DNA from: Parvularia atlantis
Lineage: Eukaryota > Opisthokonta > Rotosphaerida
Reading direction: 5' to 3'
Length of the DNA: 15,987 bases
Assembly: GCA_943704415.1 (NCBI GenBank)
Contig: CALSCO010001278.1
Location: forward strand, 1-15,987
Shown one piece after another: positions 1 through 10,467 of the stretch. Position 1 is the stretch's first letter. Each line of letters opens with the position of its first letter. A model generated the notes under the pieces. It did no database searches. It saw only the letters and a program-made list of their open reading frames with translations, and had not been told where the DNA came from. A program made the translations under genes and the position numbers.

Positions 1-55
1 CCCCCCGACGCCGCGCTGTCGTGCTTCCAGCTCACGCGCGGCGCGCGTGCCGCAG

Positions 56-1934
56 CGTTCTACGACTACTGCGACGAGAAGGGTCTGCTCGTGTGGGAGG
101 AGTTTATGTTTGCTTGCGCGCTCTACCCAAGCGACAGCACGTTCCTCGCGACCGTGCGCGCCGAGGGTGCTTGCGCCGCGTCCGCCCGCACGTGTCTCTG
201 AGCGCCTCGCCAGTCGTCGACCAGGTGTCGCGCCTGATCCATCACCCGTCGATCGTCGTCTGGTCGGGCAACAACGAAAACGAGCAGGCAATCACGCAGA
301 ACTGGTTTGGTCAGACCCGCATCGACCCTTACACGTACGCCGTCGACTACGACCGCCTGTACCACGCGACGATCCGCGTCGCGCTGCTTGAGCTCGACAC
401 CTCGCGCCCGTTCCTCTCGAGCTCGCCGGCCAACGGCGTGTGGTCGACCGACCCCTTTGCTGAGCGCTGGATCGCGCCCAACGGCGACACGTCCACGTCC
501 GAGCTCTGGGGCGACACGCACACGTACAACTACCGCGACGATTGCGAAGACATCACGCGTATGGTCTCGCCGCGCTTCTCGTCCGAGTACGGCTTCCAGG
601 TGCAGCAAGGCGGCGGGGCGGCGGCGGCGGGCGCGGCTCACGCTAGGCGCGCGCAGGGCATGCCGTCGTTCTTCTCGCTCGAGCCGATCTCCGAGCCGGA
701 GGACTGGGTCTGGAACTCGCCCTTCCTCAAGTTCCGCAACCACCGCACGGGCGACGGGCAGGCCGAGATCGCCGCGCAAATGCAGGTTCGCGGTGTTGGC
801 CGCTGTGCACTCGCACGCGTGCTTACACGATGCGCACGCGCAGCTGCACTTCGCCTTCCCGACCGCGCCCGACAGCCTCACGGCGTTCCTGCACTTCATC
901 TACCTCTCGCAGGTGACGCAGGGCATCTGCTACAAGGCGCAGACGGAGCACTACCGCCGCTCCAAGACGGCCAAGGCGCGCGCGCGCGCGCGCGCACGCT
1001 GTCCGTCGCCGTCGCTGTGCTGACGCGCGCGGCGCAGGCCAACACGATGGGCGCGCTGTACTGGCAGCTCAACGACATCTGGCAGGCGCCGACGTGGTCC
1101 TCGCTCGAGTACGGCGGGCGCTGGAAGCTGCTGCACCACTTTGCCGAGGTGCGCTGCCTCCCGTGGCTATCCATTGCGTCCCGGCTCATGTGCACGCGCG
1201 CATCGTAGGACTTTTTCGCGCCCGTGCTCGTCTCATCCGAGCGGCCGTCGCCCAGCAGCGACGTGTACCGCGTGCACGTCACGTCGGACGTGAACGCGCC
1301 CGTGACCGGTGCGGCACCGTGCGGCACTGTGCGCCTCCGCTCATGCCTGTGCGTCAGGCTCGGTCAACGTAAGCGTGTGGTCCGTCGCGAGCGGCGGCCA
1401 GCTCGTGAGCACGACGAGCGTGCCGTTCAGCCTCGCGCCGCTCGACAGCCGTGCCGTGTATGAGGACTCGATCGCGCGCCTCGTGGGCGGCCGGCCGACC
1501 GAGCACTTTGTCGTGCTGGACCTGGCGACGGTGCGGCGGCCCCGTCTCTGCCTGTGCAGGAATCGAGCGTGTGCGCGCAGAACCACTCGTCGGCGAGCAA
1601 CTTCTTCTTCCCGGCCAAACACAAGGACATGACCGGCGTGCCGCGCGCGACGCTCACGGTGACGCCGCGCGTGACGGGTGCGTGACGCTGGCACATCCGT
1701 GCTCGCCCTCACACGCGGCCCGCAGGCGAGCGCACGGCCGAGGTCACGGTCAGCGCCGACGCCGTCACCTTCTTCGTCGCGCTCGAGACGGCCGTGCGCG
1801 GGCGCTTCGTCGACAACGCGTTCCACCTGCTGCCGCGACGCGCGCGCACGGTCGCGTTCGAGGCGTGGGAGCCGATCGACACCGAGCGCTTCCTTGACTC
1901 GCTCCGCGTCCTCCACCTCAGCGCCACGCTGTGA
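56..1934 (+). CDS. Beta-mannosidase, glycoside hydrolase family 2 (3' part, spliced)
   Basis: This exo-glycosidase releases terminal beta-linked mannose, usually in lysosome/vacuole or secreted. Exons read 56-166, 214-599, 657-785, 844-975, 1038-1148, 1209-1308, 1358-1530, 1581-1677 and 1726-1934, giving 481 residues to the TGA; the N-terminal half lies left of the window and 1-55 is probably an intron tail. Recognisable GH2 mannosidase blocks are [22 protein letters not shown] (acid/base Glu), SSEYGF (nucleophile Glu) and [14 protein letters not shown]. The last is of the animal/amoeba MANBA type rather than the usual ascomycete form. Intron 976-1037 has no phase-compatible GT donor and fits a GC-AG intron inside a (GC)n run. 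Intron 1531-1580 could instead end at 1559 (29 nt), also in frame; the 50-nt form suits its neighbours better. Family call is firm; individual junctions less so. Confidence 0.93.
976..1037 (+). other. Probable GC-AG intron in beta-mannosidase
   Basis: After SKTAK (aag ends at 975) the reading frame must change to resume at gcc 1038 before NTMGALYWQ. All GT dinucleotides between 976 and 1037 are in the wrong phase. A GC donor at 976 (aag|gcgcgc) with the CAG at 1035-1037 restores the frame exactly. The alternative is an indel in the (GC)n run. Confidence 0.6.
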
Positions 1935-1941
1935 GCGCGCC

Positions 1942-1967
1942 GTGTGTGTGTGTGTGTGTGTGTGTGT
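1942..1967 (+). repeat. (GT)13 microsatellite
   Basis: An uninterrupted GT dinucleotide run starting eight bases after the beta-mannosidase stop, so probably in its 3' UTR or in the short spacer before the dUTPase gene. Confidence 0.95.
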
Positions 1968-2017
1968 CAAGCCGTTCCAACTGTCGACACTTGAATTTTG
2001 GCGCCAACTTCTGGGGC

Positions 2018-2673
2018 ATGATGCGCGCACACACCCTGCGCGTCAAAGCGCGTCGACACACCCTGCGCGTCAAGGCGCGTCGTGCGCGTCGTGCGCGTCG
2101 TGCGCGTCGTGCGCGTCGTGCGTGTGGCGTGTGCATTGATCGTGACCCGTGATGCGCAGAAGCTGAGCGTCAACGCGACGCTGCCGGCGCGCAGCTCGGC
2201 CCTCGCGGCCGGATACGACCTGTTCGCGTCGGCTGACACGGTCGTGCCCGCGCGCGGCAAGGCCGTCGTGCCGACCGACATCAGCATCGCGCTGCCGGCC
2301 GACTGCTACGGTGCCGCCGCCGCCCGCTGCTGCTGCGATGGCTGAGTGGGCGCGCAGGCCGCGTCGCGCCGCGCTCGGGCCTTGCCGTGAAGCACTTCTT
2401 GGACGTGGGCGCGGGTGTGATCGACGCCGACTACCGCGGTGCAGTGGGCGTGGTCATGTTCAACTTTGCCGAGACCGACTTCCAGGGTGCGTGAGCGCTG
2501 TGGAGGCGTGACGCGCGCTGCTCACGCACTCGATGCGCGCGCCAGTCAAGGCCAAGGACCGCATCGCGCAGCTCATTCTCGAGCGCATCTACACGCCCAA
2601 GGTCGAGGAGGTCGAGAGCCTGGACGAGACGGACCGGGGCGCGGGCGGCTTTGGGTCGACCGGGCGCAACTGA
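2018..2673 (+). CDS. DUT: dUTPase (deoxyuridine 5'-triphosphate nucleotidohydrolase)
   Basis: Hydrolyses dUTP to dUMP and pyrophosphate, keeping uracil out of DNA and feeding dTMP synthesis; the family forms homotrimers. The secure exons are 2160-2310, 2358-2486 and 2546-2673. All five dUTPase motifs are present: AGYDLFAS (1), PRSGLAVKH (2), [17 protein letters not shown] with the catalytic Tyr (3), DRIAQLI (4) and [10 protein letters not shown] (5). The start is uncertain. No ATG lies in frame upstream of the core; the only nearby candidates are tandem ATGs at 2018/2021 in another frame. They connect in phase through a 31-nt intron 2129-2159, which would give about 172 residues with an Arg-rich repeat leader. 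Donors at 2042 or 2069 also fit and would remove most of the repeat. The enzyme is certain; the N terminus is a proposal. Confidence 0.93.
2029..2118 (+). repeat. Tandem repeats: 27-nt unit x2 followed by 9-nt unit x4
   Basis: Two 27-nt copies (2029-2055 and 2056-2082) differ at one base and are followed by four perfect copies of tgcgcgtcg (2083-2118). Both unit sizes are multiples of three. In the frame of the ATG at 2018 they encode HTLRVKARR repeats and then ARR repeats. Confidence 0.95.
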
Positions 2674-2752
2674 TCTCTGTCGGTGTCGATGTTGCGGCAG
2701 GCGCTGATGGCACAGCAGGAAAAGCACAAAATGTGCAGGGCTCGGCGCACGC

Positions 2753-3803
2753 TCACTCGAGGCGCTTGCGCATCGACATCGTGCGCTTGAAGAAGTTGCG
2801 CGCGTTGTGGCTGTGCGTTTTGAGGCGATTGATCTGGCTGGCGTAGCGCTCCTCCAGCGCCTGCGACCGCACGCCGTGTCAGCTGCGCACGCACGGCCGC
2901 AGCAAGCGCACCCTGATCACGCCCTTCTGGCGCTGGCTGATCACCCACCGTGAGAACCAGTAGCAGTGCAGCGAGAGGATGAACACGCCGGCCATCCAGA
3001 ACCAGATCTGCGCGCGGTACAGCTCGACGACCATGAAGACCATGTACACGATCCTGATGAGGAAGAACGAGATGCCAAAGGCCCAGTCCTGCCGCCACGC
3101 CTTGTTGAGCTGGCCTGCGATCGGCGCGCACGCCTCAGTAGACGCCAAGTCGACGCAGCCAGCCGCGCACCGTAGCACATGATCGCCGTCGGGATCTCGC
3201 AGGGCAGGAACACCATGAACGCGACGAGCAGCTGGTGGTGCCAGATCCACAGCAGCAGCGCGATGTAGAACGTGTGGTGGAAGTACCCCGAGAGGAAATT
3301 CATCTGGCGGGCGGGGCGGATGAGCGCTGCCGTGGGCGCCACACGCGCGCGCGCGCACCTGGTCGGGGTACTCGAAATAGCCGTAGAGCAGGTCCAGGGC
3401 GAGGTAGACGATGAAGAACATGATGCCGAGCTTGCTCACGTCGTCCTGGGCGAAGAACATGTCGGTGCCGTGCGTGACAAGGAAGACGGCGTAGAACACG
3501 CCGATGATGCTCGTGCCTGGCGGCAGCGCGTCACGTCAGACGGCACGCAACAGCGCCACACGTGCACGCACCGGTCGACGACAGCGTCGTGAGCAGCCAG
3601 GCCTTCTCGCGCGTGCGCTCGCGCGGGTAGAACGAGCGTCCGACCATGTAGAAGACCGTGTAGAGCGCCGCGAAGCACGCGACGGCCAGCGTCCTCTCGG
3701 CCCAGGAGAAGTCGTGCATCGGCAGCGGCCACGTCGCGGCCATGCGCGCCGTCGCCGCGGCGGCGCCCTCGTGCGCGGTGGCGCTGACGAAGACGTCGGC
3801 CAT
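2753..3803 (-). CDS. TLC (TRAM/LAG1/CLN8) domain membrane protein, TLCD4/TMEM56-like
   Basis: Exons on the minus strand are 3803-3572, 3516-3359, 3303-3171, 3114-2912 and 2860-2753; all joins are in phase and give 277 residues. About seven hydrophobic segments are visible, from LAVACFAALYTVFYMV to GVFILSLHCYWFS. The core GYFHHTFYIALLLWIWHHQ followed by FLPCEIPTAIMCYG resembles the His-containing core of TLC proteins. A basic tail ending in RTMSMRKRLE follows the last segment. The family includes ceramide synthases and TLCD proteins that affect membrane lipid composition; the ceramide-synthase Lag1 signature is not evident, so a TLCD4-like protein is more likely. Substrate or partner cannot be inferred. 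ATG 3803 is preferred over 3854 because the intervening residues look non-conserved. It ends tail to tail with dUTPase, 79 nt apart. Confidence 0.8.
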
Positions 3804-4003
3804 CGCGGCTGTGCGCGGCGCTGTGCAGTGTGTGAGCGCGCGCACGTGCTTCACGCGGGCACGGCGATCCCCGCGCGCGCCACGTCACAGCGACGCGCGC
3901 CTTCCGAATCAGCGCGCACGCGTACCACAAACGCGCACACGACGGCGCGCACACGACAGCAGACTGCACACATGCAACGCAGCACGGCGCAGAGAGGCGC
4001 TTG

Positions 4004-4040
<37 letters not shown>

Positions 4041-4270
4041 CAAGTGGCAACGCGCGGGTGGCGCACGTGTCGAGCGATGTGAGAGGACAGTGCGGCTAGC
4101 TTCTTTCGGTGCGCACACGCCCCGCGCGAACCCGGGCGTGTGGACAGTGCTCCGCCAGCGCACGCACGTGCACGGCAGACAGCGCGGGCGCGGCGGGCGA
4201 ACAGTGCGTGCGCGCGAGACACTGCAAACAACTTGAAGCAGCTGAAACTACTGTGACGCAGCTCCGATCG
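3804..4270. promoter_or_regulatory. Divergent intergenic region between the TLC and DUF2470 genes
   Basis: These 467 bases separate two divergent start codons and hold no convincing gene. They are GC-rich with many CACG/CGTG-type words and one (GA)16 microsatellite. Presumably both promoters and 5' UTRs lie here; no TATA box is evident. Confidence 0.5.
4007..4038 (+). repeat. (GA)16 microsatellite
   Basis: Uninterrupted GA repeat in the divergent promoter region. On the minus strand it is a polypyrimidine (TC)16 tract about 200 nt upstream of the TLC-gene start codon. Confidence 0.95.
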
Positions 4271-4879
4271 ATGTCGCGGCCCACGCTCATCGTCGACACG
4301 CCCTCCGTGCCGCCGCCGCCGCCGGTCAAGTCGCCGCGGCAGCGCGCGGTGGCCGATGCCGCGGCCGACATCCTCGCGACGCTGAACCGCGGTGCGTGCG
4401 CGCGCACGTGCTGCGGCGTGTGAGCGCGCGGTGGTGTGGTGTGACGTGACCTGACGCGCGATGCGCAACAGACAACGCCGACGAGCTGGCCGACTTTGCG
4501 AGCGTGTTTGGCGCGGCGCACCCGCAGCGGCGCGTCGTGGCCGTGCGGGCGAGCGCGATCACGAGTGACGGGCTGCGGCTGCGCGTGCGCGAGGCGGACG
4601 GCGGTTCGTGCGCACGGTAGCGGCTGATCGCGCGCACTGATGATCTCGCGCGGGCAGCGGCAGGGACGGCGGCCGACGGCACGGACGGGGACGAGACCGA
4701 GGACGACGTGCACGTGCCGTTCCCGCGGCGCGTGAGCAACGAGGCAGAAGTGCGTCCCTTGGAGCGCCGATGCGCCACGCTGACATCGCATTCAGTGCTG
4801 GGAGGCCATCCGCGAGCTCATGCGGCACGTCGCGCGGCAGATGGAGCAGGGCCTGGTGCGCGAGCTGATCGCCGACTGA
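4271..4879 (+). CDS. Small DUF2470-like protein
   Basis: Exons 4271-4391, 4472-4603, 4658-4749 and 4796-4879 join in phase and give 142 residues. The pattern ILATLNRDNADELADFA, then a hydrophobic strand with DGLRLRV, then VPFPRRVSNEAECWEAIREL resembles the DUF2470 fold (HugZ/pyridoxamine-phosphate-oxidase-like C-terminal domain), where an N-D/H-A-D segment and a FPxPxxxxxE segment recur. DUF2470 is found in haem-related and chloroplast proteins and beside membrane domains in some fungal proteins; here it stands alone, with a Pro-rich N terminus and an acidic insert. No transmembrane segment is visible and a biochemical role cannot be stated. Exon 3 could start six bases later at 4664. Exon structure is fairly secure; family assignment is moderate. 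Confidence 0.6.
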
Positions 4880-5427
4880 TCTCTTTGTGTGTCTGTGCGA
4901 CATGCGACTGCGTAACACAGAGTCACCCAAGCGAGTTTGCGATGCATCCTCAGGCTCGAACGACGTTCGGCTACCGTTAGCCGTCATGGCTCGGCTGGCC
5001 GGCACAGTCGGCCATGACCTTGTACAGTCGAGGCAGCAACCAGAGCGCCATTAGCTCGTCCTCGACGAAGGCGCTCGCATCCTTGCCTTTTTTTTTCCGT
5101 TCATGTGCACCGGCAAAAACGAAGTCGTGGACGTGATGCAACTCGTGCGCAGTCTCGCCGCACGTATCCATCTCGAGCTGGAGCCAGACGCGGTCGCGGT
5201 CGCGCCGTCCGTCCGCCACACCTGCCACTTCACATGCTGACGAGCCGGAAGCGTGCCCGCGAAGACCACGTGGGCTGCCGCTTCTCGCGCGTTCGCCGGC
5301 TGTTCGCACGCGCGCTGCGTCGCTTGCTGCCTCTACTGCTCGCGTGCTTCTGTTCAGCCGTAGCCACGCGAACACGCCCGTGTGCCGGAGCTGCGCCGCG
5401 CGTCACGTGCTGACAGCGGCGGCAGGG
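4880..5427. other. 548-nt gap with no securely assigned gene
   Basis: This lies between the DUF2470-like stop and the Hsp40 start. It contains an unrecognised minus-strand ORF (4977-5375) and an overlapping plus-strand frame (5055-5240). The promoter of the Hsp40 gene should be in its right part. Nothing else is recognised. Confidence 0.5.
4977..5375 (-). CDS. Doubtful ORF, unrecognised (132 codons if unspliced)
   Basis: The last ~75 codons look protein-like (VWLQLEMDTCGETAHE, then FVEDELMALWLLPRLYK, ending QPSHDG), with mixed codons ending mainly in G/C. The first ~55 residues are Arg/Ala/Ser-rich and resemble non-coding GC-rich translation. A second minus-strand frame reads VFAGTLPARQHVKWQVW just upstream, so an intron or a frameshift could join the two. 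The plus strand of the same bases is also open with codons in register, which is expected as a shadow. No family is recognised. It may be a small gene, a decayed fragment, or nothing. Confidence 0.2.
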   Translation of the reverse strand: MFAWLRLNRSTRAVEAASDAARVRTAGERARSGSPRGLRGHASGSSACEVAGVADGRRDRDRVWLQLEMDTCGETAHELHHVHDFVFAGAHERKKKGKDASAFVEDELMALWLLPRLYKVMADCAGQPSHDG

Positions 5428-7530
5428 ATGACGTCGTGGCGCGCCCCCGTCGCCGTCGCGCGCGCCCTGCGCCCGGCCGTCCTCGCACCGGCGACGTGCG
5501 CGGCGCAGCAGCCCGGGCCGGGGCCGACCGCACCACACATGCCGCCGCGGCGCGCGTTCCACGTCGGGCGGCGGCTGCTGCGGCCCAAGGTGCGCGCGGT
5601 TTGCCGGGGCTTGCGGACGGCAGCGTGACGCGCGCCGCACCAGGACCCGTACGAGACGCTCGGCGTGCCGCGCACGGCCTCGGCCGCCGACATCAAGAAG
5701 GCCTACTACCGCCTCGCCAAGAAGCTGCACCCGGACTCGGGCGGCGGCACGGCCGATGCCAACGCCGAGCGCCAGTTCCAGGACGTGCAGCAGGCGTACG
5801 AGATCCTCTCAGACCCGGGCAAGCGCGAGCGCTTCGACCAGTTTGGTTTCGCCGGCGACGAGGGCGGCGGCGGGCCCGGCTCGGGCGGGCGCGGTGTGTG
5901 GCACGCGCGCACGGCGCGGCCGACGCGGCGCAGCGCCCGTTGACGGAGCAGACCGCCGGCGCGCAGGCGACCCGTTTGGTGGCTTTGCGCGCGGCGGCAT
6001 GGGCGGCATGGGCATGGGTGGCAACCCGTTCGGCTTCGACGCGGAGGAGATCTTTGAGGCGCGTGCGACGGGTGGGCTGTGTGACGGCGGCGCCGTGCTG
6101 ACGCGGCGATGCAGGGCTTCTTCCGCGGCGCGGCCGGCGGCGGGCGCACGCAGTCGGCCAGCGACAACGTGACCACGAGCGTCCGCCTCACGTTCATGGA
6201 GGCCGCCAAGGGCGCAACCAAGAGCGTGTCGTACCAGGCCACGGTCAACTGCCGCCCCTGCGGCGGCTCGGGCGCCAAGCCCGGCACCAAGCCGCGCGTG
6301 TGCCCCGGCTGCAACGGGACAGGCCAGGTGCGCGTGACGCTCTGCGCCTGCACGCACAGCGCACGCTCACGACCATGCGCTCGCGCGCAGGAGACGATCC
6401 AAGCCGGCTTCTTCACGGTGCAGCAGCCGTGCCGGCGGTGCAACGGCGCGGGCAACATCATCATCGAAAAGTGCCAGACCTGCGGCGGCAAGGGCACCGT
6501 GCGCGAGACCAAGACGGTCGACGTCGAGTTTCCCGCCGGCATCGACGACGGCATGACCATGCGCATGCCCGGGCTGGGCAACTCGGGCGACTTTGGCAAG
6601 GGCAACCTGTTTGTCAAGGTGCGCGCCATCGCCTGCGCCCGCGGCCGTTGCTGCTAACCGCCGGCCGCCCGCCACGCGCAGGTTTCGGTCGAGAAGAGTG
6701 ACGTGTTCCGGCGCGAGGGCACGGACCTGTACGTCGACGTGCCGCTCACGCTCGAGCAGGCTGTGCTCGGCGCGACGGTGCAGGTGCCAACGATTGACGG
6801 GCCGGTCGAGGTCAAGGTGCGCTGCGGACTGTGGCTGCTTGTGCGCGCGCGTGGCTAACGCGATACGCGGCGCAGCTCAATGGCGGCACGCAGCCGGGCG
6901 ACGCACAGCGCCTGCGCAACCGCGGGCTGAAGGACGTAGAGAAGCGCGCGACGGGGCACCAGTTTATCACGTTCAAGGTCCAGATCCCATCGTGCGTGCT
7001 GCGTGCCGTGCCGTGTCGCGGTCTGCGCGTGCTCACGCTCTGCGCGCAGCTTGCTCACACCGCGGCAACGCGAGGCGTTTGAGCGCTTCATTGAGACGAT
7101 GCGGTCCGGGCAGCGCGGCGGGTCTAGCGAGGCGTCGGGCGCGGACGGGGCGGGCGGGCGCGGCGGCAAGGCGGCGGCCAGCGACGACAGCAGCGTGGCA
7201 GACGGGACAGACGCCGCGAGTGGGAGCACCAGCGGCAGCACAGCGAGTGGCGGCGCCAGCAGCGGCGCGAGCGGGACAAAAAAGTCCGGGCTGTTCAAGC
7301 AGGTGTGGGACTGGGTATGCGCGTGCGCTGCGGGCTTGCGGGGGGCAGTTGTGCCGGCAAGGGCATGGGCGCGTGCTGGGCGTGGGCGCGGACGCGGGCG
7401 CGGACGCGGTGCGGTCTGCTGAGCGCTCGCGCGTCGCCAGGTGATGGACCGTCTCGCCGGCAAGGATGGCGACAAGAGCAAGGACAAGGACAACGACAAG
7501 GACGAGCCGGCCAAGGCGCAGCACGGCTGA
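5428..7530 (+). CDS. MDJ1: Mitochondrial DnaJ/Hsp40 co-chaperone (Mdj1/DNAJA3 type)
   Basis: Type I J-protein that delivers unfolded clients to mitochondrial Hsp70 and stimulates its ATPase. Exons: 5428-5589, 5644-5893, 5967-6058, 6115-6327, 6391-6618, 6682-6816, 6876-6991, 7050-7314 and 7441-7530; 516 residues, close to yeast Mdj1. The first ~53 residues are Arg/Ala/Pro-rich without acids, like a matrix-targeting signal. The J domain starts at DPYETLGV with the HPD triad in KKLHPDSG, followed by a Gly/Met/Phe-rich linker. Four zinc-binding repeats are present: CRPCGGSG, CPGCNGTG, CRRCNGAG and CQTCGGKG. The C-terminal substrate domain includes GTDLYVDVPLTL and GTQPGD. A Ser/Gly/Ala-rich stretch and a Lys/Asp tail end it. 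Intron 6059-6114 appears to be GC-AG; intron 6328-6390 is in frame without a stop. Confidence 0.95.
6059..6114 (+). other. Probable GC-AG intron in the Hsp40 gene
   Basis: Exon 3 reads DAEEIFE and exon 4 must resume as GFFRGAAGGG at 6115, phase 0. GT dinucleotides at 6063, 6072, 6079 and 6081 are out of phase, and 6095 would leave a 20-nt intron. A GC donor at 6059 (gag|gcgcgt) gives a normal 56-nt intron and the expected EIFEGFF junction. Confidence 0.7.
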
Positions 7531-7625
7531 GCGCGCCGGGACCTCGTCTTGTACGTGTCCGGATACATAAACTCACGAGTAATACGGAGACACAAAAGCG
7601 GCGCGCGTGCGTGCGTGCGTGCTCT
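7531..7625. other. Convergent 3' spacer between the Hsp40 and NTF2-like genes
   Basis: The two stop codons are 95 nt apart. The segment contains the AT-richer words atacataaac and agtaatac, possibly 3'-end signals, and a short tgcg repeat. No canonical AATAAA is present. Confidence 0.4.
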
Positions 7626-8180
7626 CTAGTCCTTCTTGACGTGGTAGAACGTCTCCTTGACAATCTTGCCCTCGTCGTTCCAGTGCTGGATCGACACCTG
7701 CGGCTGCTGCACGACGAAGCCGTTGCCGAACTTCATCGTCAGGACGTGCTCGATCGCGGCGACGTTGTTGGTCACGGCGATGTTGTCTGTGCGCGTCGGC
7801 GCGCGTCGGCTCGTGTCGTCAGCCTCTATCACACAGCGCAGCAGCGCCACGCACGGATCTTGATCTCCTGGAAGATGCCGTTCGGGTCGAGCATGCCCGC
7901 AAACTTGCTCTCGACCTCGATGATCGCTGGCAGGCCCTGCGTCGCGTGTGCGTGAGCCACGCAGATCCCACACACGGCGCTGCCGCCACGCACCTCGCAG
8001 TACGGCAGGCCGGCCTCGCCCAGCTGCGCGTCGGCGGCGTAGTACTTGTTGAGCGTCGGCAGGATGCCGTTCGTGCGCTGCGCCCGCGCGGCCCGACTCA
8101 GCGCCGCGCACAGTACGCGGGCGAGCCCCACGCACCAGGAACGCGTAGAACTCCTCAACGGTCTGGACGGTGATCGGCAT
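7626..8180 (-). CDS. NTF2/SnoaL-fold small protein
   Basis: Exons on the minus strand are 8180-8136, 8077-7994, 7936-7855 and 7786-7626, all in phase, giving 123 residues. The sequence starts MPITVQTVEEFYAFLRTNG, has LNKYYAADAQLGEAGLPY, a middle helix/strand with KFAGMLDPNG, and ends with strands KFGNGFVVQQPQVSIQHW and KIVKETFYHVKK. This length and pattern (two N-terminal helices, then a curved sheet ending in a long strand pair) match the NTF2-like/SnoaL superfamily. That superfamily covers isomerases, hydrolases and ligand-binding proteins, so no reaction can be named. It is convergent with the Hsp40 gene and lies in tandem downstream of RIO2 with a 207-nt spacer. Confidence 0.7.
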   Translation of the reverse strand: MPITVQTVEEFYAFLVRGARPRTVRGAESGRAGAAHERHPADAQQVLRRRRAAGRGRPAVLRGAWRQRRVWDLRGSRTRDAGPASDHRGREQVCGHARPERHLPGDQDPCVALLRCVIEADDTSRRAPTRTDNIAVTNNVAAIEHVLTMKFGNGFVVQQPQVSIQHWNDEGKIVKETFYHVKKD

Positions 8181-8387
8181 GGTGGGTGGTGGTGGTCGCG
8201 GGTGGTGAGGGCGACTGGGCGGGTCGGAAAGTGCGGGTAAAGTGGTAGCGCGCCGCCGCCCTTATGTACGCCGCCCGATTAGATCGATCGCGCCTAAGCT
8301 TACCTAATGTAGGCCTAAGCGCTTACCTCAGCCGTGGCGTCACCGTCGCGCGGCAACCGGGTGACAGACAGTGCGAGACACGCTGTC
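8181..8387 (-). promoter_or_regulatory. Upstream region of the NTF2-like gene with repeated TAAGC-type motifs
   Basis: This spacer also holds the RIO2 3' end. It has an unusually AT-rich block with an imperfect direct repeat, gcctaagcttacct (8292-8305) and gcctaagcgcttacct (8313-8328), and the palindrome taggccta at 8310-8317. These sit about 115-150 nt upstream of the ATG and are probable transcription-factor sites. Confidence 0.45.

Positions 8388-10467
<2,080 letters not shown>

Noticed and set aside
123-899. 258-codon minus-strand ORF over beta-mannosidase
   Set aside because: Shadow of the GH2 exons in GC-rich DNA; Arg/Val/Ala-rich without motifs.
1531-1559. 29-nt intron in beta-mannosidase
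   Set aside because: The next in-frame CAG (1578-1580) gives a 50-nt intron typical of the neighbours; both keep the frame, so the longer one was preferred.
2029-2118. CRISPR-like or satellite array
   Set aside because: The copies are directly adjacent, without spacers, and only two and four in number. A short tandem duplication explains it.
2160-2673. Viral or retroelement origin of the dUTPase
   Set aside because: Introns at conserved-motif positions and a complete single-copy-like cellular enzyme argue for an ordinary nuclear gene; no integrase, reverse transcriptase or terminal repeats are nearby.
5055-5240. Plus-strand small ORF with ATG at 5103
   Set aside because: It is in codon register with the minus-strand ORF, so one is likely a shadow of the other. 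No splice partner or homologue is recognised; kept only as a note in the findings.
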